From positions 350,501 through 414,500 of the forward strand of contig NZ_AP023360.1 in assembly GCF_018326265.1 (NCBI RefSeq): a DNA stretch of 64,000 bases, in the 5' to 3' direction. Shown one piece after another: positions 24,694 through 35,600 of this stretch (positions are counted from its first letter, which is position 1; every line of letters starts with the position of its first letter). A model generated the notes under the pieces. That model was not told the origin of the DNA and ran no database searches. It saw nothing but the letters and a program-made list of their open reading frames with translations. Source of the stretch: Catellatospora sp. IY07-71 (lineage in GTDB: Bacteria > Actinomycetota > Actinomycetes > Mycobacteriales > Micromonosporaceae). A program made the position numbers and the translations under genes.

Positions 24694-25211
24694 CCCGGGC
24701 GCTGATGAGGTGTGCGAACGGCCACGTCACCCCGTTGCTGCCCACGCGTACGTGCCCCGGCCCGTGCAACCTGCCTGCCCGGCCGCACGACCCCGAGGCC
24801 GAGCCTGCAGGCGGGGCAGCCGCCCGCGAGTGCTGGAGCTGCGGGCGGGAGGAGTTCGACGCCACCGCCGCCGACTGCGTGAGCTGCGGCAAGAGCCTCA
24901 CCACCCCGCTGGCCTCGATCGATTTCGGGGCCGCCGGGAGTGTGGAGATCTGGCCGGGCGAGGTGCGGATGCTCGGCCGCGACGACGAAACCCCTGACCA
25001 CCAGGTCTTCGCGAGCACACCGAACGTGCACCGCCAGCACGCGATCCTGCGCGCCGAACCCGACGGGACCGTCACCATCGAGCCCGTACCGGGCAAGGCC
25101 AACGGCACCTTCGTCAATGACGAGGAGATCACCGGGGTGTACCGGCTGCACGCTCAATACCAGGTGCGGCTGGCGCGTGACCTGCGTGGGACGGTGCGGA
25201 TCTGGCCGTGA
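24690..25211 (+). CDS. Zinc-ribbon FHA-domain protein
   Basis: A 173-aa cytoplasmic protein. The N-terminal half has metal-binding pairs: C8/H12 with C22/C26, and C48xxC51 with C63xxC66 (a zinc ribbon). Residues about 85-173 form an FHA domain with the canonical motifs LGRD (95-98), NVHRQH (112-117) and NGTFVN (138-143), which bind phosphothreonine peptides. The GTG overlaps the AAA stop (GTGA). As last gene of the kinase operon it most likely reads phosphorylation by the kinase, on the kinase itself or on the other products. A 15-bp terminator follows. Confidence 0.92.
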   Translation: MTRALMRCANGHVTPLLPTRTCPGPCNLPARPHDPEAEPAGGAAARECWSCGREEFDATAADCVSCGKSLTTPLASIDFGAAGSVEIWPGEVRMLGRDDETPDHQVFASTPNVHRQHAILRAEPDGTVTIEPVPGKANGTFVNDEEITGVYRLHAQYQVRLARDLRGTVRIWP

Positions 25212-25218
25212 CGGGCGC

Positions 25219-25252
25219 GCCCCGCCGACGACGTGACCGTCGTCGGCGGGGC
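25219..25252. terminator. Strong bidirectional terminator
   Basis: A perfect 15-bp stem (25219-25233 with 25238-25252) with a TGAC loop, between the convergent FHA and CHAT genes. Confidence 0.85.
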
Positions 25253-25260
25253 TTGCCCGA

Positions 25261-28128
25261 TCAGCGCCCGGTGTGGAAGAAACCCGCCCAGCCGTCGATG
25301 CTCTGCTCCCGGCCGCTCGCGGGGCGCAACGGTTCCGGCATCTCCTCGGGGATCCGCCGGTCGGGCGTGAGCATCCACACCTGAGCGCGGTGCAGCGCGT
25401 CGAGCGGGCGGCAGCCCTCCCGCCGCACGTAGTGGTGGAACATGTACATCAGCGCCGAGGTCGGCGTGTCGGGCACGCTCCACAGCGTGCTGACCACCGT
25501 CCGGGAGCCGCCCGCCAGCAGGGCCGTCGCCACGCTGAACGCCTCGTCATGGCCGCGCCCGGGGACGCCGCTGTTGCAGGCCGCGAGCACGGAGAGTCCC
25601 ACGGGCCGCTCGGGCCGCGCGGTGAGCGCCCCGACGAGTTCCTCCGCGGACAGCCGGTCGCCGCCGGCCAGCGCCAGATACGACGACTCCCCCGCGGCGC
25701 CCACCTGCTCGTACTCGGCCCGCCTGGTCACCCCGTGGCAGGCCAGGTGCAGCACCGATCCCGCAGTGCCGTCGAGCAGCCGGTCCAGCACCTCGCGCCG
25801 GGTGCCCGCGCCCGCCGCTGCGGGGGCGCCCGTCGCCGTACGGCCGAGGTACACGCCCTGCCGGTAGAAGGCACCGTGTATCGCGAGCGCTTCCGCGCGG
25901 GCGGCGGGCAGATCGGCCGCGCCGCCGGCATCGGGATCGCCCAGCACCAGCGCCGAGTCGTCGAGCGGGACGTCGGACGCCCAAGCCGCGTCGCACATGA
26001 GCCGTGCCGACGGCGCGTACGAGAAGACAGCCTGCTCCACCGCGTAGCGATAGCGTCCGTTCACCTGCCGCCGCGCCGCATGCCACGGCACCGCCGACAG
26101 CTCCCGCATCGGGATCAGCACCACCCGGGGTGGGCCGCCGGCCGGCGCCCGGTGCGCCCGCAACCCGCGTTCCAGCAGCGGGCCGATCGCCACCCGCCAG
26201 GCCCAGTCGCAGACGTCTTCCAGCTTCGCCCGTCCGCGCACCGACAGGTCGCGGTCCGGCCCGAGCCGCGGGTCGTCCGGCAGCTCCCGGGCGGCGTCGG
26301 CCAGGAACCCGGCGGGAACGTCGTTCAGCTCGGGCAGCAGCAGTGTGCTGGCCTGGTCCTCCGCCGGCACGATCACCGCCATGCCGTTCTTGCCGTCACC
26401 GGGCACCAGGTAGACCAGGGCGTCGAACCCGAGCATGCGCAGTGCCGCGTGGATCTCCGGCCCGTCCGGCGCGTCCAGCAACCGGGCCGATCCCGTGGCC
26501 GGGCTGTCCAGCGCAGCCCCGTCGTCGTCCACCGGGATGCCGGCCAGCACGCTCATCACCCGGTGGCGCAGCTGTGCCGGCGCCTCCTCCACACCGCTCA
26601 ATGCGACCGCGGTGCGCCACTGCTCGGCCAGACCCGGTTCGCCCAGTTCGATCAGCCGCTCCGGGATGGCCCGCCGCTCCGTCGCGGCATGCAGCATCAG
26701 GCCGCGTCCCATGTCGAGCGCCCGCGCCGCCAGGTCCGGCCGGCCGTCCGAGACGCACCAGCGCGCGACGTCGATGGCGTCGTCCGAGGCGTGCCGGGCA
26801 GCCGCCGCGGCCGCCGGGGCGTCCGACTGGAGCAGCACGCTCCAGGCGTGTCCACGCAGACCGCTGAGCGCGGTGTCCCTGGACAGCGCCTTGCGCCCGG
26901 AGAGCCGGTATGCGTGGGCCAGCGGCATGCTCGTCATGGTCCACATCGCGTGTGCGGTGGTGCCCAGCGCCGTTCTCGCGCGCTCCAGCTCCGCGGTGCC
27001 GTCCTGCAGGTCGGTGATCCGTTTTCTCGATTCGAATCGCAGCATCCGCGCGACACCCAGCTGCAGCCGGTAGAAAGGCCGTCGCGGATCGTGCTCCGGC
27101 GAGATCGCGACCGCCTCGGCCAGCTCGATGATCGCCTGGTCGAGCACGGGCGGGTGGTCGGCGCCCACCCCCATCTTCGCCGCGCCGGAGGTGCCCATGC
27201 GGAGGGCCCGCTCGGCGGGGTCGAGCCCCGGCACGTCGGCCAGAGCCCGCAGCTGGGCCAGCTCGGCGGCCACGGTGGCGTCGTAGGGCGTGCTGCCCGT
27301 GCCCCTGAGCCGCGGATCGGCGACGCCGCCGTCCTGTGTCTGGCGGAACAGCGGCGCCATCGTGGCCTGCATGTGCGCCAGCTGCGCGCGCCGGGGATCG
27401 TTCTCCGGCAGCTGGCGCATCGCGTCGAGGATGGCGTCGTAGGCCTTCCTCGCACCGGCGAGATCACCCCGCATCGCCTGCGCGTAGCCCGCCATGAGCA
27501 GGTCCATGAGATCGAGGTGGCCCACCGCCGGCGAGTCCGGTGGCAGCCGTTTCCTGAACTCCGCGAGGTCGTCAGACATCTGGTCGGCCAGCGAGTGGTC
27601 ACCGGCCACCGTGCTGAGCAGGTGTCTCATCGCCAGGCGAGCCGAGGCGATCATGGAGCTGTGCGGCTCCATGCCGCCGACCTCCGTTTCCAGCCTGTCC
27701 AGCTCCGCCAACGCGGCCTGAGGGCTGAACCCGGCCCGCCCGTTCATACCGGCCAGCTGCAGATCCAGCGCGCGGACCACCGCGCAGGCCTCACGGCTGC
27801 CCGCCAGCGGCGCGGGGTCCGCCCGCACGACGTCGGCCAGCGCCATCGCCTGTGCCACCGCGGGCTCGTCACGCAGCCTGCCGGTCTTGACCAGATCGAC
27901 CAGCAGCACCGCCGCCAGCTTCCGCCGGCCGGGCGTCGCCTCAGGCAGGCGCTCGAACTCGGCGACCGCCGCTTTCAGATCACCAGGGTCGCGCCCGGTG
28001 CTGTAGCGGCACTCCAGCATCCAGCAGAGCGCGAAACGCCACGGTGCCCTCTCGTCCTCGGGCATCTGCGCGACCGCCCAGCCGGTGCGGCTGATGGCGT
28101 CGGGGGGTTGCGATCGTTCCTGGGTCAT
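25261..28128 (-). CDS. CHAT-domain cysteine protease with helical-repeat N-terminus
   Basis: A 955-aa protein. Residues about 1-560 are helical repeats (TPR-like; for example ARKAYDAILDAMRQLPENDP). The C-terminal CHAT domain (about 620-955) belongs to the caspase/separase clan: catalytic His798 in HLACHG and Cys851 in LAACNSG are intact, with the conserved LGDPDA and STLWSVPD segments. ATG 28128 is chosen because of GGAGGAAG just upstream; an ATG at 28185 has no such site. Convergent to the kinase operon and immediately next to it. CHAT proteases with repeat domains are effectors in caspase-like bacterial defence and signalling systems (for example Craspase TPR-CHAT), so this is probably the effector of the locus; the partner and substrates are inferred, not shown. 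Confidence 0.92.
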   Translation of the reverse strand: MTQERSQPPDAISRTGWAVAQMPEDERAPWRFALCWMLECRYSTGRDPGDLKAAVAEFERLPEATPGRRKLAAVLLVDLVKTGRLRDEPAVAQAMALADVVRADPAPLAGSREACAVVRALDLQLAGMNGRAGFSPQAALAELDRLETEVGGMEPHSSMIASARLAMRHLLSTVAGDHSLADQMSDDLAEFRKRLPPDSPAVGHLDLMDLLMAGYAQAMRGDLAGARKAYDAILDAMRQLPENDPRRAQLAHMQATMAPLFRQTQDGGVADPRLRGTGSTPYDATVAAELAQLRALADVPGLDPAERALRMGTSGAAKMGVGADHPPVLDQAIIELAEAVAISPEHDPRRPFYRLQLGVARMLRFESRKRITDLQDGTAELERARTALGTTAHAMWTMTSMPLAHAYRLSGRKALSRDTALSGLRGHAWSVLLQSDAPAAAAAARHASDDAIDVARWCVSDGRPDLAARALDMGRGLMLHAATERRAIPERLIELGEPGLAEQWRTAVALSGVEEAPAQLRHRVMSVLAGIPVDDDGAALDSPATGSARLLDAPDGPEIHAALRMLGFDALVYLVPGDGKNGMAVIVPAEDQASTLLLPELNDVPAGFLADAARELPDDPRLGPDRDLSVRGRAKLEDVCDWAWRVAIGPLLERGLRAHRAPAGGPPRVVLIPMRELSAVPWHAARRQVNGRYRYAVEQAVFSYAPSARLMCDAAWASDVPLDDSALVLGDPDAGGAADLPAARAEALAIHGAFYRQGVYLGRTATGAPAAAGAGTRREVLDRLLDGTAGSVLHLACHGVTRRAEYEQVGAAGESSYLALAGGDRLSAEELVGALTARPERPVGLSVLAACNSGVPGRGHDEAFSVATALLAGGSRTVVSTLWSVPDTPTSALMYMFHHYVRREGCRPLDALHRAQVWMLTPDRRIPEEMPEPLRPASGREQSIDGWAGFFHTGR

Positions 28129-28201
28129 GGCTTCCTCCGGCACGTGGGTACGAGGACCCTGACGGACCGGCGAACCTGCACTCATGATCAGAAGACGTCA
28201 G

Positions 28202-28241
28202 GGCTCCCCTCGTGCCGGCAAGGACGAGCACGAAGGGAGCC
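28202..28241 (-). terminator. Hairpin after the alpha/beta hydrolase gene
   Basis: A 14-bp stem with one mismatch (28202-28215 with 28228-28241), located between the hydrolase stop and the CHAT start on the minus strand. Confidence 0.55.
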
Positions 28242-28284
28242 TTGAGCCACCGGCGGCCGAGCGGGGGGGCGCCGGCCGTCCGGT

Positions 28285-29103
28285 TCAGGGCTGGGGCTGG
28301 TCGAGGAAGGCCAGGGCGGTCGCTGGGAACAGCGGCGAGTCGCAGGCGCTGTAGTGGGTCACGCCGGGCAGGATGGCGAGCGCGTGCCCGCCCTTCGGCC
28401 TTCCCTCCCCCATCCAGCCGCCGTCCCGCTGCCCGCCGTCGAGCAGCGCGAACGCCTCGACGAAGTGGCTCGGCGGGGCCATGTCGGCGTCACCGGCCGC
28501 GATCAGCGTCGGCACCTGCAGCCCGCGCACCTCCTCGGTGAGGTCCATCGGCACCGCCATCGCCGCCCCGATCTTGTCGAGCAGCCGGCCGAAGTCCTCC
28601 GGCCGCGGCGCGACCCGCTGGTAGAGCTCGTACATCGGGGTCTCCTTCATGAACTCGGCCGCGGCCGCGTTCACCTGCCCCTGCTGCGCCAGGATCTCCG
28701 GGTACACCGCGTCGGTGCGCAGATACGACGACTGGATGACCAGGCGGCCCACCTTCTCCGGGTGCTGCGCGGCGGTCGCCGCCGCCACGCCGCCGCCCAG
28801 CGAGAAGCCGACCAGGTCGGGCCGGTCCAGGCCGAGGTGGTCGATCAGCGCCGCGATGTCACCCGCCATCAGGCGCACGTCCAGGGGGCGGTCGATGTCG
28901 GCGGTGCGGCCGTGGCCCTGCAGATCCGGCAGGATCACCTGGTGGTGCTCGGCGAACGCGGGGAGCACCGCGCCGAACATCTCGCCCGAGCCGAGCCCGC
29001 CGTGCAGCAGGATCAGCGGGCGGCCGGAGCCGTGCGTCTCGTAGTACATGTTCAGGCCGTTGACCTCGGCGTACTGGCCGTTGCCGTGGGTGATGCCGCT
29101 CAT
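28285..29103 (-). CDS. Alpha/beta hydrolase
   Basis: A 272-aa alpha/beta-fold hydrolase. Oxyanion segment LLHGGLGSG, nucleophile elbow GFSLGG (Ser about residue 101) and C-terminal GVTHYS (catalytic His) are present, and AAGDADM supplies the likely acid. This is the pattern of esterases and dienelactone/haloperoxidase-like enzymes. ATG 29103 has GAGGAG 7 nt upstream. It precedes the CHAT gene on the same strand but is separated by a terminator-like hairpin, and an imperfect palindrome lies in its promoter region. Substrate unknown. Confidence 0.9.
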   Translation of the reverse strand: MSGITHGNGQYAEVNGLNMYYETHGSGRPLILLHGGLGSGEMFGAVLPAFAEHHQVILPDLQGHGRTADIDRPLDVRLMAGDIAALIDHLGLDRPDLVGFSLGGGVAAATAAQHPEKVGRLVIQSSYLRTDAVYPEILAQQGQVNAAAAEFMKETPMYELYQRVAPRPEDFGRLLDKIGAAMAVPMDLTEEVRGLQVPTLIAAGDADMAPPSHFVEAFALLDGGQRDGGWMGEGRPKGGHALAILPGVTHYSACDSPLFPATALAFLDQPQP

Positions 29104-29121
29104 GGGAGCTCCTCGTTTCCG

Positions 29122-29145
29122 TACCGCGATGTGCTGACATCCGGT
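29122..29145. promoter_or_regulatory. Possible operator upstream of the alpha/beta hydrolase
   Basis: TACCGCGATGT and ACATCCGGTA are near-complementary arms around GCTG, with a 1-nt insertion. Position, 20 nt before the start codon, suits a repressor site. No regulator gene is adjacent. Confidence 0.35.
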
Positions 29146-29230
29146 ATGACGAGCGAGCCGCCCGGGACTCATCGGTCCGGGGCAGAGAATCTGCGTCGCT
29201 CACCGCCGCCGATCGCGGCAGGTGCCGGCA

Positions 29231-29266
29231 CGTGGTGAGGTCTGCCGAGTAACAGACCTCACCACG
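29231..29266 (-). terminator. Terminator of the RHS toxin operon
   Basis: A perfect 14-bp stem (CGTGGTGAGGTCTG with its complement) and 8-nt loop, 9 nt after the stop of the candidate immunity gene. Confidence 0.8.
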
Positions 29267-29274
29267 CGAACGGG

Positions 29275-29637
29275 CTAGTCGAGCCGCAGGCCGGGGGTCA
29301 GCGCCAGCTCACGGCCCCCACGCAGCATGACCGCGTGGAACTGCCCCGACGATGCCACCCGGGCGAACACCACGCCGAGTGCCGAGATGCCCGGCACGGT
29401 GTCGTCGTGCACTCCTTCGGGGTAGACGTCCAGCACGTAGGGGCAGGCACGGTCGAGCGGCGACCGGGCCTCGTGATCCACCGTGAGGACCAGCCGCGCG
29501 AACTCCTCCGTCGAGGTGCGCTGCCCCCCGGCACCCTCCAAGAACCAGATCTCGATGCTCTGTTCGAGCGCCGTCATCACCTGGGCAGGGCTGAGCGAGG
29601 TGTCCACCGGCCCGAACCGGACCACCAGATCCGACAT
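29275..29637 (-). CDS. Candidate immunity protein for the RHS toxin
   Basis: A 120-aa soluble protein directly after the RHS gene (10 nt between), with a GAGGAGG site 5 nt before ATG 29637. Strand-rich (SDLVVRFGPVD; LGVVFARVAS; FHAVMLRGGREL) and acidic. No family recognised. Small genes immediately 3' of polymorphic RHS or CDI toxins almost always encode the cognate immunity protein, so the role is inferred from position. It ends the operon at a perfect terminator. Confidence 0.7.
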   Translation of the reverse strand: MSDLVVRFGPVDTSLSPAQVMTALEQSIEIWFLEGAGGQRTSTEEFARLVLTVDHEARSPLDRACPYVLDVYPEGVHDDTVPGISALGVVFARVASSGQFHAVMLRGGRELALTPGLRLD

Positions 29638-29647
29638 GTCGACCTCC

Positions 29648-32600
29648 TCAGCAGCCGTCGAAGAACAGGAAGCCGTCACAGACGAGATCCCAGCTCACCG
29701 GCTGGAAGTCGGCCTCGACGTTGCCGACCACGGCGACCTCCTTCACCACGTCCTGAGCCGGGCTGAAGGTCAGGAAGTCGCGGATGCCCTTCTGGACGGT
29801 ATCCCCTTCGAGACCATTGCGGTCATTCGCGTAGATGACGAGCCTAGTGGCCTGCTTATCCCTGGTGTCGCTCAGATACCCCTGAATGTTCTTGGACCGG
29901 TTCCCATCAGGGGTCTTGAACTCGGTACGGATGTTGTCGACGTAGGCGTCCCAGACCTTTCTCGTACCGTTGCCCACCGGTTGCAGTTTCTCGTTGCGCG
30001 ACTCGACGGTGTGCCCGTTCATCGCGAGCTCGAAAGCGATGGCGAACTCGTCGTCGTTGAAGGCGAAGCCTGGGTCCCAGGCCTTCGGCTTGTACTCGCT
30101 CCGAGATTCGTCGATCCTGTCGAGCGCCCTGCCCACGACGATGGCGACCATCATCGACTCGGTGTCGAGCCCGGTCGCCTCCAGCCCCATCTCGACCAGC
30201 TCTTCCAGTGCCTTCTGGGCGGCCTTGTTCTGCTTGCCGCCGCCGGACTTCCCGGCATCCGCCCAGATCATGGCCCGTTCGATGTCGTCCTCGACGCGGT
30301 CACGGATGCCCATGAAGTTGGAGTTCATGATCATGTGGAAGCGCAGGTTGCGCAGTCGCAGCGCCTTACCAGCATTGGCCGTCGCGGCCCGCTCCTCCGC
30401 ATCCGACTTGTACGGGTTGATGAGGTGCCCGTTCGACTTGCCGCTGTTCCCGGTCGGCATCATGTCGTCGAACGGCTTCAGGCCGTCCGGATCGCTGAAG
30501 ATGACCGGCGAGTTGCGCGCGTAGGAGTAGCCCTGCATCTGCTGGGCGTCGGTGGTGTCCAGCACCGGGTCCACCGAGATGAAGCGGCCGAGCTTCGGGT
30601 CGTACTCCCGGGCGCCGATGTGGGTCAGACCGGTGTTGTCCTTGGTCCCCGCGACGAAGCCCTTGTCCAGGGTCCCCAGCCAGGTCCCGGCGGTGCCGCC
30701 GCGCTGGTTGCCGTAGGGGTCCTGCCACCGGACGGCCACCGCCTGGGTTCCGGTGCTGGCCACCGTGAGGTTGGTGGTGTTGTGCCGGTCGGCGACCATC
30801 CAGGTCAGCGAGTTCCCGCCGGCACTGCTGGACCTGATGGCGATGTTCTTGCCGGCCCAGCCGTAGTACCTGGTGCAGGAGATGACGGCCGTGCCCGCGA
30901 CGTTGGTCCGGATCTCCTGTCCCGGCAGGTAGAGCGTCTTGCCCGCGGGGTCCTTCCGGATCAGGCGGTTGCCGTCGGCGTCGTAGATGTAGGTGGTCGG
31001 GCCGGTGGTGTCGGTCGAGCTGGCCAGCCGGCCTTCCGGATCCCAGGTCAGCGTCTGGGTGCCCGCGCTCTGCGTGGGCCGGGTCCTCGTGTTGCCGAGG
31101 TTGTCGTAGGTGTAGCTGCCGGTGGTCACATCGTTGGCGTCGGTCGTCTTGGTGAGCGTGTGCGGCTGCGCGGCCGTGGCCGCCGGGTGGACGTACTTGG
31201 TCGTGAGGTCACCGCCCGTGATGTGCTGCACCTGCTTGGTGCGGTTGCCGGCGGCGTCGATGGTCCACGTCGTCCAGTACTTGGCCGGACCACCCAGACC
31301 CGCGAGGGTCGGGCTGTCCTCGCAGTCGCCTGAGGTCGGTGTCCACGCCTCGGTCAGCCGCTGCAGGTAGTCGTGCGTGAAGCACTGTGTCTCGACTCCC
31401 GCGACAGCCGACGCCTCCGCGATCCCGGTGATGCCGCCGATCTGGTTGTACGAGATGTTGACGTCCGAGACCGTGTTCGGTGCGGTGTCCCGGGTGGTGA
31501 GGATGCGCTTCAGCAGCCGCGTGCCGGCGTCGTAGGTGTGGCCGATCTGCAGCTGCGGGTTGGCGGTCTGGTCGCGCAGCGTGATGACGCCCAGCTCACC
31601 CAGCTCGGTGTAGCTGGTGTCGGTGACCAGCCAGCTGGTGGCGCCGGTGGTCAGCTTCTGCGGCAGCCCGGTCGCCGTGTACGTGGTGGTCAGGGTCTCC
31701 CAGCCCTGGCTGTAGGTGGCGTCGCCGATCGCGGGCATCCGGGTCGACGCCGGCGCACCGTTCGCCTTGTAGCCGTAGTCGTAGACGTATTCCCCGGCGA
31801 ACCCCGTCTCGGTCGCGGGGATCGTGATCTTCTTCTGGGAGACCGTGCCGAACGGCGACAGGGCCGTGACCGAGGACTGGTATGCCGCGCCCGTCTCGCC
31901 GCCGACGTAGCGGGTCGAGGAGGTCAGCATCCCCTTGGCATTGGCCAGGCCGTCGTACTCGAACTTGGTCAGCCGGTTCGCCGCTGCGACCGTGCCGTTG
32001 TAGACACCGGTCTTACGGCCGATCTCGTCATAGGTGTAGCGCAGCGTCACCGGGCGCGAGTCGGTGATCGAGGTGATCCGGCCCGCATCGTCATAGGTGG
32101 TCGTTGCCACGCCCTTGTCCGGGTCGGTCGTCCTGAACGGCCGCCCCAGCAGGTCGTACTCGAACACCCAGGCCGTCCCCGCCTGGTTGGTGACGCGTGT
32201 CTGCTGCCCCTTCGCGTTGTAGTCGAAGTTCGTCGCGTCGTAGCCCGAGGCCGTCGTGAGCCCGTGGTGCTGGCGGACCTGGCGCGTCCTGCCCTGGGCG
32301 TCGACCACCGTCGCGGTCACGATGCCGCCCTCCGGTGGCAGGACCTCGGTCCGGTCGCCGGAGGGGTATCGGTTGGACGTGCGGAACTGCTCCGACATGC
32401 GGTAGTAGCGGATATCCTCGACCGCCCGGCCCGCCCCGTCGAACTCGACCTTGGTCCACTGATCGATGTTCTCGAAGTCCGATGCCGGGTGCGGCGAGAA
32501 CACCGTCGAGGCGGCCGCGGCCACCGGGTAGGGCCCGAACGTGCGCCAGACACGTCCCGCCGTGTCGTAGAACGTGTCGGCCACCATCGCACCCGCCGTG

Positions 32601-35600
32601 CCGTCGGCCTTCGGGCTCTGGGTCTGGCGAGTCCGCATCAGCCCGTCATAGAACGTGTACGAGCTGATCAACGTCCCGTTCGGGCTGAGATTCCGGGTGT
32701 GGATCACCGAGGGCGCGGTGTTGGAGACGGCGTACTCGTGCCACGTCGTCGGGGTGTTGGCGTACAGGCTCTTGGACCGGCCCGGCCGCCAGACCTTCGT
32801 CACCCGGCCCAGCGCGTCGTACTCGACATCGGTGCGCCGGTTGTTGGTCACGTCGACCGTGGCCAGCGTCGCGCCCCAGGCCGGCTCGATGACATTCTGC
32901 GCCTGCCAGCCCTTCGGGCTGACCGTGGTCGTCGTGGTGACCGGCCCGTCGGCCGTCGGCGTGTAGGCGGTCGTGGTCAGGTTGCCGTCGACGTCCCAGG
33001 CGTCGGTGACCCGGCCGTAGTCGTCGAAGGCCGACCGTGCGGTGACGAGAGGGACGAAGGCGTCGTTGACCCAGTCCTTGAGCGTCTCGATGCGGGTCAC
33101 CTCACCCCTGATGGGCGCGGTGTTCCAGGACTGATCGTCGTACGAGGTGCGCACCTCGCTGATGATCTCGGCGGTGGTGAACTTGCGGCCGGCGGTCAGG
33201 GCGACGGCACACGTGAGCGCCCACATCCGGATGCGGGACTGCTTGTTCAGCAGATGGGTGTTCGTATTGCGCGCGTAGTCCGTGGCGGTGCACTGCTCGT
33301 CACCGGTCACCGACAGATCGCCATGCTCGGTGCTGTTGGTCGGCATGCCGAGGGTGTCCAGGGTCGTGCTGGTCCGGGTCACCCGGTCGGCGCGGCCACC
33401 GTCCAGCTTGCTCCACTGCCACGTGTCGGACGTGCCGGTGAACCTCGCGTGCACCGTCTGCGAGTCGATGGTCCGCGACGCAGTCGGCGGATCCGACCGC
33501 CATGGCTTCGACACGCTGCCCGCCATCGGGTCACCGGTCGGCGAATCGTACGACATCGACTCCAGCGTCATGCCGGCGTACTCGTCGAGGTCGTGGATCT
33601 GCTCACCGGGGAATGCGGCTGCGAGCAGGCCCCTGGTGTCGGTGAGGACGACGTTGCGGGTCCCTCCGGTCGGGGTGGCCTTGTCGCCGTGCATCCCGCG
33701 GAAGAACCGGGTCTCCGAACGAACCTGGTCGGTGCCGGTGCCGACGAAGGTCCGCACCTTTCCGTAGCCACGCCACTGGTTCCAGGTGCGGCGGTTGTCC
33801 TTGGTGAACGCGTCGTCGTCGGCGAAGCGCCAGGCCGCACCGTCGAGGTACTCGTACCGGGTCACCTTCGAAGGACTGGCGGCCGCTCCGGTCAGGACGC
33901 CGTCGGTCTCGGTGACCTGCTCGACCACGTACTTGTGGAACCAGTCGGTGATCTCCTGGCCGGGCGCGCCACCGAGGTCCTCGGGCGCCCACCGGACCGG
34001 ATAGCAGCGCCTGTCGTTCGTGTGCGGGGTCGGCTTGTTGCTCGCCGTGCAGTTCTGCGGCGCGTAGGTGATCCCGACGACGCCACCGGACTCGCTGGTC
34101 ACCGCCGCCAGCCGGGCCCAGTTCATGGGGCGCAGACCGTTGCTCAGCGCCGTGTCCACCCGGTTGTTGAGCATGACCGGGTCGAGCTTGATGTCCGGCA
34201 CGGTCTTCTCCGTGCCGACCAGGCCCTTGTGGCCGATGCGGTCCAGCCACATGCCCGCGCGGGTGCCGTCCCCGGGGTCCGGGAAGGAGTGCGTCAGCGT
34301 CCACTGCTCCACGTCGCGGTGGGCGGACGTGGCGGCGTTCCAGACCTGCGTGGTGATCTGCCGCAGGCGCTTGGTCGACCAGAACGTCGGGGTGTGGTCG
34401 TCACACGGCGAAGCGGTGCACGACAGGTCCCAGGGGGTGTCCGACCAGTTGTCCGAGTGGTTCGTGCAGTTGGTCAGGCACCGGTCACCCGTGACGAAGT
34501 TGACCCGCATGGGCACCGGCAGCGCGGTGTAGACCGTGTCGGTCTTGACGCCGCCGACGAGGGTGCGCTGATGCGTGCCGTAGTCGACATGGTCCAGCCA
34601 CGCGTCACGGACGTAGTCGCGAAGATCGGTGGTGGAGCCGTTGCGGCCGTATTTGTTGGTGTCCCGCTCCCACCACAGCGACATCGTGTTGCCGTGCGGG
34701 TCGACGACGTAGTCCAGGTTCCACCGGTAGCCCTGCGCGCAGTCCGAGTCCGTGAAGGCGCTCTGGTGGCAGGGGTCTCCGGAGTGGTTGCCGAACACCG
34801 GCACCGTCTGCACCGACTTGGTCTCGGACTTGCCGCTCGTCCAGCCCTGCAGCCGGTTGAGCCCGAAGTAGTACGTCGTGCCGTCGGTGGTCGTGACGAC
34901 CCAGTGCTCGCCGTCGTTGTCACCGTTGGTGGCGCCGGTCCGGCGCTCGATCTTCGATCCGTCCTCGGTCAGCCCGTGCCACCGGTTGTCCGTGGCATTG
35001 AAGATCAGTTCGGTCGCGCGCCCGTTCAGCGACATCGTGGCGTTGTGGCCACGCCAGCACTGGTCGCCGGTCTTCTGCGTGTTGTTCGCGCCGGAACCCA
35101 TGTCCTCGCTGCACGAGATGTAACGGCGCTCGATGAAGCCCGGAGACCACTCGAAACCCTCGCCGATCCAGGACGGCTGGTTGTTGGTGGCGGACGTCCG
35201 CCCGTCGACCCCCTGGGAGGAGTAGGACAGCTTCACACTGGGCGCCGGGCCGCCGAGCGCCGGGGGCACCCGCATCCCGTACGACCAGGCGAACCCACCG
35301 GCGTTGCTGCCCGCGGACCAGCTCGCCGATCCCGCCATCGAGGTCGCGCCGAAGTCGCCCGAGCCCGATTCGGCCCCCGAGGACAACGCCACCAGAGCCG
35401 ACGAAGCTCCCGCCGACACCGACAGCGGAACCTCCGCCGAAAGCACATCCCCCGTACGCGAGGTCACCAGTGGCTGCGGCCGGCAATCGGCTGCCCGGCC
35501 CGCCGACAGCGCACACGCCGGCAGCACGACCATCCGCAGCCGATCGGACCAGTCACCGCCGTACGCACCCTTGAACCCGGACACGTCGAGCGCCAGATCC

